In this document: piece after piece, positions 7,715 to 15,292 of the stretch
How positions within the stretch are numbered: the stretch's first letter is position 1
Layout: each line of letters starts with the position of its first letter
Source of the DNA: Hydrogenophaga intermedia
GTDB lineage: Bacteria > Pseudomonadota > Gammaproteobacteria > Burkholderiales > Burkholderiaceae_C
Assembly: GCA_945869245.1 (NCBI GenBank)
Contig: CAMBOY010000042.1
Span: 1 to 15,350, forward strand
Length of the DNA: 15,350 nucleotides
Reading direction: 5' to 3'
The notes under the pieces: generated by a model
Told to the model about the DNA's origin: nothing
Seen by the model: only the letters and a program-made list of their open reading frames with translations
The model's database searches: none
Made by a program: the position numbers and the translations under genes

Positions 7715-8209
7715 ATGCCCGATTGGTTTCTGAATATCTTGCAGATTCTGGCTTTGCCCGAAGTGGGGCTGAGCACCTTGTTTGTGGTGGCTTTTGTGTC
7801 CGCCACGCTGCTGCCCATGGGGTCGGAGCCTGTGCTGTTCGGTCTGATCAAGCTCAACCCGGAGCTGTTCTGGCCCGCGGTGGCCGTGGCCACGGCGGGC
7901 AACACCCTGGGCGGCGCGGTGAGTTGGGCCATCGGGCGCGGTGCCCACGCAGCGGTGGACCGGATGCGGCACAGCCCCACCGAAGTGCATGCGCTGCGCT
8001 GGCTGGAGCGTTTTGGCCCCAAGGCCTGCCTGCTGTCGTGGCTGCCGGTGGTGGGAGACCCGCTGTGTGCGGTGGCCGGCTGGCTGAAATTTCCGTTTTG
8101 GCCCTGTGTGGCCTACATGGCGGTGGGCAAGCTGTTGCGCTACCTGGTGATGACCACCGCTTTGCTCTGGGCGTTTCCCGCCGACGTGGCGGTGAGCCTG
8201 CTGCGCTGA
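7715..8209 (+). CDS. YqaA-like DedA-superfamily membrane protein
   Basis: A 164-residue inner-membrane protein. It matches E. coli YqaA along most of its length: FVSATLLPMGSEPVLFGL (about 26-43) against SATLLPGNSEVVLVAML, ATAGNTLGGAVSWAIGR against ATMGNSLGGLTNVILGR, and LLSWLPVVGDPLCAVAGW against LLSWMPVVGDLLCLLAGW. YqaA belongs to the DedA/SNARE-associated superfamily, where some members act in lipid transport or membrane homeostasis; the role of YqaA itself is not established. Hydrophobic segments lie at about 15-40, 50-74, 104-125 and 130-158. It diverges from dusB and ends 9 bases before the convergent RsuA-like gene. No clear ribosome binding site is seen. Confidence 0.9.
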   Translation: MPDWFLNILQILALPEVGLSTLFVVAFVSATLLPMGSEPVLFGLIKLNPELFWPAVAVATAGNTLGGAVSWAIGRGAHAAVDRMRHSPTEVHALRWLERFGPKACLLSWLPVVGDPLCAVAGWLKFPFWPCVAYMAVGKLLRYLVMTTALLWAFPADVAVSLLR

Positions 8210-8218
8210 GGCGCCGAC

Positions 8219-9001
8219 TCACATCCGCTCGGTCGGCAGCAAGGTGCGCCATTGCCCCGACTGCAAGCCGCTGAGCGACAGCCGCCCCAGACGCTGGCGC
8301 CGCAGCGCCGCCACCGTCAAGCCAGCGCGCTGCGCCAAAAAGGCCGCTTGCCCAGCCACCCCGCCTTTGATCGCCAGGCGAATCCGGGTGTCGCTCTGCC
8401 AACTGGCGCGCGCCACCGCCAGCGACCGACCATCGTGGCTGAGCGGTTCTTGCAAGGAGTGGATCGCCTGGGCTTTGTGGGTGGCATCGAGCGCCACGGC
8501 GATGTCGAGCAGCCACTCCTCTTCCAGCACCGCTGCCCGCTCGGCCACATGGCGCAACAGCGTGGGGTGTTGCGACAGCAACACCAAGCCGCTGTCGGCG
8601 GGGTGGACTGGCGCCAGCAGCTCCCAGCGCGGACCCAGCGCGTGAAACACCGGCGCCGACCGCGCAGCTTGCGCGGGCGCTACACACGCTTGCGGCAGCG
8701 CAGCACGCAGCCAAGCCAAACCGGGCGCGCGGGCAGCGGGCAGCGCCACACCGGCCGGCTTGAACCACAACACCGACAGGGGATCGCCGCTGGCCAGCGC
8801 GGGCGCGTCGCCCACGCGCACGGATTGGCCGGCCAGCACACGCGCTTGCGGCTGGTCCACCACCGCGCCGTCGACTTGCACCACACCCGAGACGATCAGG
8901 CGCTCGGCCTCGGCCCGCGAGCAGGCCAAGTCGGCGGCCACACGTTTGGCGAGGCGCACCGCGTCGGGACTGGATGAGAACGGGGCTGGGGGCTCTGTCA
9001 T
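8219..9001 (-). CDS. RsuA-like pseudouridine synthase family protein with degenerate catalytic site
   Basis: A 260-residue protein with an N-terminal S4 RNA-binding domain (about 15-65; RVAADLACSRAEAERLIVSGVVQVDG) and an RsuA/RluF-type catalytic domain. KPAGV (81-85) fits the NKP.G motif of the family, and the C-terminal RRQRLGRLSLSGLQSGQWR fits the conserved RV.IG.L.L.GL..G.WR tail. The catalytic motif, usually GRLD.DT.GLLLL, reads APVHPADSGLVLL here (130-142). The invariant Asp is therefore His133, and the preceding Arg-Leu is lost. It may bind RNA without making pseudouridine, or work on a reduced scale. It begins 7 bases after the second hybrid kinase gene on the same strand and is probably in its operon. 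Confidence 0.85.
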   Translation of the reverse strand: MTEPPAPFSSSPDAVRLAKRVAADLACSRAEAERLIVSGVVQVDGAVVDQPQARVLAGQSVRVGDAPALASGDPLSVLWFKPAGVALPAARAPGLAWLRAALPQACVAPAQAARSAPVFHALGPRWELLAPVHPADSGLVLLSQHPTLLRHVAERAAVLEEEWLLDIAVALDATHKAQAIHSLQEPLSHDGRSLAVARASWQSDTRIRLAIKGGVAGQAAFLAQRAGLTVAALRRQRLGRLSLSGLQSGQWRTLLPTERM

Positions 9002-9008
9002 GCGCCGA

Positions 9009-10766
9009 TTATGTGGCGTCGCGCTCGCGCTGCAGCAACAGCGCTTCCAGCTCAGCGCACAGCCGACGCCAGTCGAAGGGTTTGAGCATCAGACCATCGA
9101 GGCCAGCGGCCTGAAAACGCACCAGATCGTCTTGGTTCACATTGGCGGTGAGCCCAACAATGATGCTGCGCGCCTCGGGCCCAGCCAGCCGCCGAATGGC
9201 TTGGGTGGCATCGATGCCGTCCATCACTGGCATGCGCATGTCCATGAGCACCGCATCGACCGGCGTGGCCTGCACCGTGGCCAGGGCTTCTAGCCCATCG
9301 GTGGCTTCCAGCACCTGAGCCTGGGGCCAGTTCGAGGCCAGCACCCGTTGCACCAACAAGCGGTTGACCGGATGGTCGTCCACCACCAAAAAACACCAGG
9401 CCCGCTGGGCTGTGCGCAGCGGTGCGGCGGCGGTATCCGGCACCTCGGGGGGTGCGGGCTGCGCCGGCAAGTCGAGTACAAAAAAGAAACTCGACCCTTG
9501 GCCCAGCGTGCTGCGAAAGTCCAGCTCAGCCCCCATCAATTCCATCAGCCGCCGCGAAATCGCCAGGCCCAGGCCGTTGCCGCCATAGCGCTGCTGGATG
9601 CTGCCGTCGGCCTGCGAGAAGCGGCGAAACAACAGCGCTTGGTGGTGCTCGGCGATGCCAATACCGGTGTCGCGCACCTCCATACGCACCCGCTGGCCCT
9701 CGGCGCTGAGCTGCAGCACCACCTCGCCCTGCGGGGTGAACTTGATCGCATTGCCCAACAGATTGACCAACACCTGCACCAGCCGATGGCGATCAAGCTC
9801 CACCCACACCGGCACATCGGGCCCGATGTCACAGCGGTAGCTCAGACCCTGGTCCTGCGCCTTGAGGGCCAACATGTCAAAGGCACTGCGCACACAGGTG
9901 TGCAGATTGAACACTTCCGGATGCAGCGGCAACGTGCCCGATTGCAAACGCGAGTAATCGAGCACGTCGTTGATCACCGTCATCAGGTGATCGGCCGACT
10001 GGCGGGTGTGGTGCAACACGCCCATGGCCGGCGACTGCGGCTGCACCTGCGAAATCAACCACTCATTGAGACCCAGGATGGCGTTCATGGGGGTGCGCAA
10101 CTCGTGGCTCACGCTGGCGATGAACTGGTCGCGTATCGCCTGGGTGCGGTCGAGTTCGGCGCGCTGGCGCTCCAACTCGGCCCGGCGCTCCTGTTGCTCG
10201 GCCAGCGCGCGTTCGTTCATGCGGTGGTAAGCCACGGGAATGACAAACGAGAAGGCAGCCAGCAAAGCGTAGCTGCCCCAACTGGTATCCAGATGGGCGA
10301 CGCCCCCCACCCGCGAGGTGTCGATCCAAGCCAGTTCGGTCGCCACACCGATGGCCAGCCAACTCAGCAGCACGGCAACAAGCCAAAACAGACCGCTGCG
10401 CAAACCATAGAAGAAAAATGGCGTCAGCGGTATCAACATCAACCAAGCCAGACGGGCCGAGTACGTCCCGCCAGAGCTGATCGCGGCCACCCATTGCGCC
10501 GCCAGCGCAGCGGCCATGCCCCAGTGCAAAGCGTGCTCAAACGACAGCCCGCGCTGCACCCCGACCATCAGCAAGGCCAACGACACCGCAAACAACACCG
10601 ACGCGTGGTCACCATGGATGCGGTATTCGAACACCGACAGCACCAGGAAAAACACCACCAGCAAGACACCCACCACAAACACCCAGGGCATGGCACCCAG
10701 GCGGTAGGCGGCGGGCAACACCGCCTCCAGACGGTTTCGCAGGCGGTCCAGTGCGTCGGGCGTCAT
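9009..10766 (-). CDS. Membrane hybrid histidine kinase with C-terminal receiver (HK1)
   Basis: A 585-residue sensor kinase. About six membrane segments (roughly 27-46, 55-71, 78-96, 105-120, 123-142, 164-181) form the input module, with no PAS or large periplasmic domain. A Glu/Arg-rich coiled coil follows (185-212). The HisKA box is SVSHELRTPMNAILG with phospho-His221. The ATPase domain has the N box NLLGNAIKF (335-343), G1 DTGIGI (366-371) and G2 GNGLGLAI (396-403). The receiver has Asp463/464, phosphoacceptor Asp509 (LMDMRMPVMDG) and Lys562 (LKPF). There is no HPt domain. The ATG overlaps the stop of the upstream kinase (ATGA), and the RsuA-like gene follows after 7 bases. The signal and the final output regulator are unknown. 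Confidence 0.95.
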   Translation of the reverse strand: MTPDALDRLRNRLEAVLPAAYRLGAMPWVFVVGVLLVVFFLVLSVFEYRIHGDHASVLFAVSLALLMVGVQRGLSFEHALHWGMAAALAAQWVAAISSGGTYSARLAWLMLIPLTPFFFYGLRSGLFWLVAVLLSWLAIGVATELAWIDTSRVGGVAHLDTSWGSYALLAAFSFVIPVAYHRMNERALAEQQERRAELERQRAELDRTQAIRDQFIASVSHELRTPMNAILGLNEWLISQVQPQSPAMGVLHHTRQSADHLMTVINDVLDYSRLQSGTLPLHPEVFNLHTCVRSAFDMLALKAQDQGLSYRCDIGPDVPVWVELDRHRLVQVLVNLLGNAIKFTPQGEVVLQLSAEGQRVRMEVRDTGIGIAEHHQALLFRRFSQADGSIQQRYGGNGLGLAISRRLMELMGAELDFRSTLGQGSSFFFVLDLPAQPAPPEVPDTAAAPLRTAQRAWCFLVVDDHPVNRLLVQRVLASNWPQAQVLEATDGLEALATVQATPVDAVLMDMRMPVMDGIDATQAIRRLAGPEARSIIVGLTANVNQDDLVRFQAAGLDGLMLKPFDWRRLCAELEALLLQRERDAT

Positions 10767-12511
10767 GTGGCTCCTCCAGCGTCAACCGACGCTGAGCGGG
10801 TCAACAACTGCACGATGCGGGTGGCATCCAGTGGCTTGGTCAACACCCCGTTCATGCCCACTTGGCGGCAACGCTCCCAATCCTGTGGATAGGAGCTGGC
10901 GGTCAGCCCAATCACCGTGATGCGCTGCAGCGCGCCAGGCTGCTCGCGGATCCACTCGGTGAGTTCGATGCCACACATGCCGGCCATGTACAAATCGAGC
11001 ACCACCACCTGGCACACCCGAGTGCGCAAATGCTGCTGGGCTTGCCGCGCATCGGCCACCGTGGTCACCTCACATTGCGGCAGCGCTTGGCGAATTTGTA
11101 AGGCCGTGACCATGCGATTGATCGCATCGTCGTCCACCACCAACACATGCAGACTCTCCAGCGGCTGGCTCGGCGGTGGCGTGGTCGCCGCCAAGGCATG
11201 CGGCGCGGTACTGGGCCACACGAACCAAAAACAAGCCCCCACGCCTTTGGTGGAACGCAGACCAATCTGGCCACCCGCCAGGCCAACCAGCTGCTGACAG
11301 ATCGACAGCCCCAGCCCGGTGCCCTGGTTGTTGCGCCGATTGCGGTCTTTGTCGACGGTGAAGACCGAAAAAAGATGCGGCTGCAGCTGCGCGTCGATGC
11401 CCGGGCCGTTGTCAGACACCTCGACCCACAAGCCCGCCTCGCGCACCGCCACCAGCACCCGCACCCAGCCGCCCTCGGGCGCGTAGCGCACCGCGTTGTC
11501 GAGCAAATTCGCCAGCACCTGCTTGAAGCGCAGGTGGTCGGTGTGCATCTGCTGCGGCACGTCCTGGGCAATGCCCAGCTGCACGTCCAGGTGCTTGAGC
11601 ACCGCGCGTCCCCGGTGCTCTTCCATCACCTCGTGCACGGTGACGCGCACATCGGCCCAATCCGCGTGCAAGCGCAGTTGGCCCGCTTGCAGCTGGGAGA
11701 AATCCAAAATGTTGTTGACCACCGCCAGCAACTGCTGGGTGGAGCGGCGAATATGGTCCACCGCTTGCAACTGATCGGGGGCGTGAGCCAACTGCTCGCG
11801 CAACAAGGCGTTGAGCCCCAAAATGGCGCTCATGGGGGTGCGCAGTTCGTGACCCACAGCGGCCACAAAATCGTCCTTGTGCGCCTGGGCCTGGGCCAAC
11901 TCGGCATAGGTGCTGCGCAGCGCCTGGTTGCCCGCTCGCAAATCGGCCATGCGTCTGCGGTGCAGGTGGTCGTACAGCATGATCACCACAAACGGCGTCA
12001 GCACACACAGCAAGGTGCTGCCCGACACCACCCACAAATCGGCGCGGCTTTGTGGCACGTGTGCAGAAACATAGCCCTCGGCGGTCAGCCACCACATCAG
12101 CAGCAGCAGCACCTGCGCCAGCAGCAACCACACAAATCCATGGCGCAAACGCCCCATCAGCAAGGCCAGCAAGGGCAACAGGCATAGCCACAGCAACACC
12201 GGCGAATGGATGCCCCCGGTGCGCGACACAATGAACACCACCAGCGCAGCACCAAACGACAGCGACAGGTACAGCACCGGTACAAACCAGGCCGGGCGCG
12301 CAGCCGGCCAGATGAGCGCCACCAAGCCAGCACACACCAGCAAATTGATGCGCGTGTCGTGTGAGGCCACGGGAAACAAGTGGAACGCCGCCGCGTTCAA
12401 CGCCATGAGCGCCAAACAGGCTTGGAGGAAAAACACCGGCCGGCCCTCACCGGTGACCGCCGCTTCCAAAGCGGCGCTCCAACGTTGTTTCAATGATTCA
12501 CCAAGCCACAC
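10763..12511 (-). CDS. Membrane hybrid histidine kinase with C-terminal receiver (HK2)
   Basis: A 582-residue sensor kinase built like its neighbour. About six membrane segments (roughly 26-48, 55-70, 75-96, 103-119, 123-143, 159-181) precede a short coiled coil and the HisKA box AVGHELRTPMSAILG, with phospho-His221. The ATPase domain has NLLDNAVRY (335-343), G1 DNGPGI (367-372) and G2 GTGLGLSI. The receiver has the acidic cluster at 460-462, phosphoacceptor Asp506 in VVLDLYMAGMCG (an unusual version of D..MP.MDG) and Lys559 (LTKP). The start is GTG at 12511, chosen because GGAGG lies 8 bases upstream (12520-12524) and the first 20 residues fit the frame. It ends overlapping the other kinase by 4 bases. 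It lies 108 bases after ychF on the same strand, with no clear terminator between. Confidence 0.95.
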   Translation of the reverse strand: MWLGESLKQRWSAALEAAVTGEGRPVFFLQACLALMALNAAAFHLFPVASHDTRINLLVCAGLVALIWPAARPAWFVPVLYLSLSFGAALVVFIVSRTGGIHSPVLLWLCLLPLLALLMGRLRHGFVWLLLAQVLLLLMWWLTAEGYVSAHVPQSRADLWVVSGSTLLCVLTPFVVIMLYDHLHRRRMADLRAGNQALRSTYAELAQAQAHKDDFVAAVGHELRTPMSAILGLNALLREQLAHAPDQLQAVDHIRRSTQQLLAVVNNILDFSQLQAGQLRLHADWADVRVTVHEVMEEHRGRAVLKHLDVQLGIAQDVPQQMHTDHLRFKQVLANLLDNAVRYAPEGGWVRVLVAVREAGLWVEVSDNGPGIDAQLQPHLFSVFTVDKDRNRRNNQGTGLGLSICQQLVGLAGGQIGLRSTKGVGACFWFVWPSTAPHALAATTPPPSQPLESLHVLVVDDDAINRMVTALQIRQALPQCEVTTVADARQAQQHLRTRVCQVVVLDLYMAGMCGIELTEWIREQPGALQRITVIGLTASSYPQDWERCRQVGMNGVLTKPLDATRIVQLLTRSASVDAGGAT

Positions 12512-12619
12512 GCAAACAGCCTCCAGCCAACGGGCGTGCCATGGCCGAATTGTCGGGCAAAGCGCAGGGCTGCACCACCGACTTGCGCGCGGTGTGGTGA
12601 CCGGGCGCCAGTGTCTGCG

Positions 12620-13711
12620 TCACACGTTAAACAGAAAGTTCATCACGTCGCCGTCTTTGACGACGTATTCCTTACCTTCGGCGCGCATCTTGCCCGCGTC
12701 TTTGGCGCCTTGCTCGCCCTTAAAGGCGATGAAGTCGTCAAACGCGATGGTTTGGGCGCGGATGTAGCCTTTTTCAAAGTCGGTGTGGATTTCGCCGGCG
12801 GCTTGTGGGCCGGTGGCACCGACCTTGACGGTCCAGGCGCGCACTTCCTTCACGCCCGCCGTGAAATAGGTTTGCAGCCCCAGCAGCTTGTAGGCCGAGC
12901 GGATCAGGCGGTTCAGGCCGGGCTCGTCCTGACCGATTTCTTTCAGAAACTCCAGGCGATCGGCGTCGTCCATTTCGGACAACTCGGCTTCGATCTTGGC
13001 GCAAATGGCCACCACCGGGGCGTTTTGCGCATGGGCAAAGGCGGTCAGCCGATCGAGCAAGGGATTGTTCTCAAAGCCGTCTTCGGACACGTTGGCCACA
13101 TACATGGCGGGCTTGGCGGTGATGAAGAAGAACTGCTTGAGTTCAGCGCGCTCTTCCTTGCTAAAGTCGATGGTGCGCACCGGCTTGGTGTCGTTGAGGG
13201 CGGCTTGGCACTTTTCCAGAATCGCCAACTGCTTGGCGGCATCTTTGTCACCGGAACGCGCGATTTTGTTCACCCGGTGAATGGCTTTTTCCACAGCGGC
13301 CAGATCGGCCAAACACAGCTCGGTCTGGATGACCTCGATGTCAGCGATCGGGTCGACCTTGTTGGCCACGTGGATCACATTGGGGTCTTCGAAGCAGCGC
13401 ACCACGTTGACGATGGCGTCGGTCTCGCGGATGTGGGCCAGGAATTTGTTTCCCAGGCCTTCACCGGTGCTCGCGCCCGCCACCAAACCAGCGATATCCA
13501 CAAACTCGACAATCGCGGGCACCACACGCTCGGGCTGCACGATCGCGCTGAGCTGCGCCAAGCGCGGATCGGGCACCTCCACCACGCCGGTGTTGGGCTC
13601 AATGGTGCAGAAGGGATAGTTTTCGGCAGCGATGCCGGCCTTGGTCAGGGCGTTGAACAAGGTGGATTTGCCGACGTTGGGCAGGCCGACGATGCCGCAT
13701 TTGAGACTCAT
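12620..13711 (-). CDS. ychF: Obg-like ATPase YchF
   Basis: A 363-residue TRAFAC P-loop protein, the normal length for YchF/OLA1. G1 is GLPNVGKST (9-17). The switch II segment is [10 protein letters not shown] (72-81), with a hydrophobic residue after DIAG instead of Gln, typical of this HAS-NTPase family. NVSE fits the NxxE motif that gives ATP over GTP preference. The C-terminal TGS domain (about 280-363) ends [10 protein letters not shown]. YchF binds ribosomes and is linked to stress responses and translation quality. The start at 13711 gives the canonical [16 protein letters not shown], with AAGGA 7 bases upstream. The frame stays open for 113 codons upstream, but that part is not YchF-like and is not counted. 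Confidence 0.97.
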   Translation of the reverse strand: MSLKCGIVGLPNVGKSTLFNALTKAGIAAENYPFCTIEPNTGVVEVPDPRLAQLSAIVQPERVVPAIVEFVDIAGLVAGASTGEGLGNKFLAHIRETDAIVNVVRCFEDPNVIHVANKVDPIADIEVIQTELCLADLAAVEKAIHRVNKIARSGDKDAAKQLAILEKCQAALNDTKPVRTIDFSKEERAELKQFFFITAKPAMYVANVSEDGFENNPLLDRLTAFAHAQNAPVVAICAKIEAELSEMDDADRLEFLKEIGQDEPGLNRLIRSAYKLLGLQTYFTAGVKEVRAWTVKVGATGPQAAGEIHTDFEKGYIRAQTIAFDDFIAFKGEQGAKDAGKMRAEGKEYVVKDGDVMNFLFNV

Positions 13712-13732
13712 GAAATGTCCTTTGGAATCAAC

Positions 13733-13786
13733 CCCCTCTGCACCGCCGAGCCCAATGTGGGCGTGGTCGAGGTGCCCGAGAAACGC
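13733..13786 (+). repeat. Inverted ychF-like segment in the ychF leader
   Basis: Read on the plus strand, this encodes [18 protein letters not shown]. It matches YchF residues 33-50, [18 protein letters not shown], encoded on the minus strand at 13562-13615. DNA identity is 41 of 54 bases (counted by eye) with the arms 117 bases apart. Several mismatches are synonymous (AAC/AAT, GTG/GTC), which looks like a once-coding homologue rather than chance. Neither side extends beyond this block. It may be a relic of an inverted partial duplication or of a second YchF-like gene. In the ychF transcript the leader would be largely complementary to the coding region. Confidence 0.7.
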
Positions 13787-13882
13787 ACGCCGGCAAGTGG
13801 CCGCGATCACGAAAGCCGGACGCGCGAAAGACCACGGATCCGGGAATTTTGTCCTCGTTTTTCCTAGGGGAAACTGGTCCCG

Positions 13883-13888
13883 ATTGTA
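13883..13888 (-). promoter_or_regulatory. Possible -10 box for ychF
   Basis: TACAAT (minus strand), 172 bases upstream of the ychF ATG, in the TACAATCGG context. A weak GACAGG lies at a 17-base spacing as a possible -35. If used, the transcript would carry a leader of about 165 bases that contains the inverted ychF-like segment. Confidence 0.3.
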
Positions 13889-13918
13889 CTGATCACCGAA
13901 TCTTTCCTGTCTCACTCT

Positions 13919-14170
13919 ATGGTCAGGGATGGCAGGCTGCTGCGTGACCGCATGCGGTCTGGCTTCTGCATGCGCATGAACGCCAGAACCCGCACGTTCG
14001 GGGTGGCCACCAGCGTGGCGGGTCAGCAATTCAGATTGACCCTTGGACACTGGCCACTGATGAGCGTTGAGGAAGCCCGCAGCCTGGCCATGGAGGTGTT
14101 GCGTGAATGCCGGGCCTGCCCGGGAGGTGAAGAAGACGTGACCTGCTCCCTACCAGCCATACCAACCTGA
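13919..14170 (+). pseudogene. Truncated site-specific (tyrosine) integrase, N-terminal remnant
   Basis: Eighty-three codons resembling the N-terminal arm-binding domain of phage-type integrases. The segments [20 protein letters not shown] and [20 protein letters not shown], followed by EVLREC, have the typical LGxxPxMS.EEAR.LA..VL.E pattern. Similarity stops near residue 66 (about 14117). The frame closes at 14170 with no core-binding or catalytic (R...H-x-x-R...Y) domain. The frame is open back to 13868 without another ATG, so the original start may also be lost. It lies directly upstream of ychF and divergent from it. It is best read as the debris of an integrated element, and activity is not expected. 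Confidence 0.7.
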
Positions 14171-14425
14171 AGTTAGCGAAGTCCGTCAATGCGCACCCAC
14201 TTTGTGGGCTGGCTGGATAGGTCAGTGGCAGAGCTTCAAGGCGGGGCTTTCCCGGGTCGCTGCAGCGATTTCACCGCCAAAGGCTTGTAGCTCAGAGAAG
14301 ACCCGTGGTCACCAGTGCCACAGTGCCGAAAGCCTTGTCTCAACGCTGGTTGGCATTGGATGGTTATTTGGCTCTGCTCGGGTTCACGGAGATAAACGCA
14401 CGCGACTACCGCCCGCTTGCCCGAC
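14171..14425. other. Region without a recognised gene
   Basis: Between the integrase remnant and the hydrolase gene nothing is recognised with confidence. There is a small hairpin, CCCAC/GTGGG around TTT (14196-14208), without a T-run. A plus-strand open frame from GTG at 14305 to the stop at 14467-14469 encodes 54 residues, including QRWLALDGYLALLGFTEINA, but has no recognised family and runs 44 bases into the convergent hydrolase gene. The base composition looks less GC-biased than the core genes. Confidence 0.45.
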
Positions 14426-15292
14426 TTACTGGCCAGGTGGAGTTGTTGGGGACTGCTCGGACGCCTTGAGAACTTGCGCCAAGAAGGTAGCTGCGTCTTG
14501 GGTAGCCTGCAGCCGGGCTTTTTCATCGCCCTCAACGGTAGCGCCGTAACCGTTCCGTTTGTTGAAGTTGGCAACGCTTCCTAGGTAACGGTAGGCTAGC
14601 CCGGGTATGTCGAAACCGTGGTGTGCCTTTGGGTACACCACGGTTTCGAACTTGGGCTGCCTTTGCGCAAACTTCTGGCTGAGCGCCAGGCAAGGAGCGG
14701 CGGGTGTCCAGTCGTCGGATTCCCCTACGAGTACCAGAATGGGCTGGGCAAAGGTGGCGTAGGTGTACGGGCCGCACTCGGGATATACAGCAATGCCCCC
14801 TCTGAAACGGGCATGCGTTTTGGGCAGCTGGGCCGCCACGGTGGAGGTCAAGGCAGAAAGGGTCGCTACTGCACCATTTGAAAACCCCATTACAGCCACC
14901 CTTTGGGCGTCAACATCGGGGCGCTGTGTCAGTTCGGTCAATGCGGTATAGGCGTCGTTGACCCGTTCGGGCATAGGAAGACGGCGGAAGTCCGTGCAGA
15001 TCTCCTGGATGTTGCGACGCCGGAAACTGTCCACCACCACGCTGGCATAGCCTTGGGTCGCCAAAAATTTTTGCCACATGGGCACGTTGGGATCAATACC
15101 GTTACACCCGTGCAGCAGGACCACGACCGGGTAAGGGGGAGATGCCACTTCGGGGACAACGAAGTCGTGCAGGAGACCAGACCCAGGCTGGGCCAACGCT
15201 GCCGAACCTGTCCTGAATTTTGTGTTTGAGGCATAACCATGATCTACAGGACCATTTATGCCAAGCAAGACGAAGTTGAAGAACGCGGCCAT
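14426..15292 (-). CDS. Dienelactone hydrolase-family alpha/beta hydrolase, 5' end replaced by IS
   Basis: An open frame of 288 codons with a full alpha/beta-hydrolase core. It has the oxyanion loop VVLLHGCNG (58-65), the nucleophile elbow GFSNGA with Ser138, an acid in GESDDW (Asp193 or 194) and His224/225 in AHHGFD. This is the dienelactone hydrolase family, which hydrolyses ester or lactone bonds; the substrate is unknown. The first 28 or so codons lie inside the IS256-family element, antisense to its transposase. Residues 30-36, SAALAQP, look like the end of a signal peptide with an ALA-Q cleavage site. The native start and hydrophobic core therefore appear to be lost, and the ATG at 15292 is IS-derived. 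It is probably a disrupted, formerly secreted enzyme. It could still be expressed as a chimera, but that is unproven. Confidence 0.8.
   Translation of the reverse strand: MAAFFNFVLLGINGPVDHGYASNTKFRTGSAALAQPGSGLLHDFVVPEVASPPYPVVVLLHGCNGIDPNVPMWQKFLATQGYASVVVDSFRRRNIQEICTDFRRLPMPERVNDAYTALTELTQRPDVDAQRVAVMGFSNGAVATLSALTSTVAAQLPKTHARFRGGIAVYPECGPYTYATFAQPILVLVGESDDWTPAAPCLALSQKFAQRQPKFETVVYPKAHHGFDIPGLAYRYLGSVANFNKRNGYGATVEGDEKARLQATQDAATFLAQVLKASEQSPTTPPGQ

Noticed and set aside
13712..14050. Upstream extension of ychF by 113 codons
   Set aside because: The extension does not resemble YchF. The ATG at 13711 gives the canonical start and has a ribosome binding site.
14236..14574. A 112-codon minus-strand frame in the accessory region
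   Set aside because: It overlaps the hydrolase gene in another frame and shows no recognisable motif.
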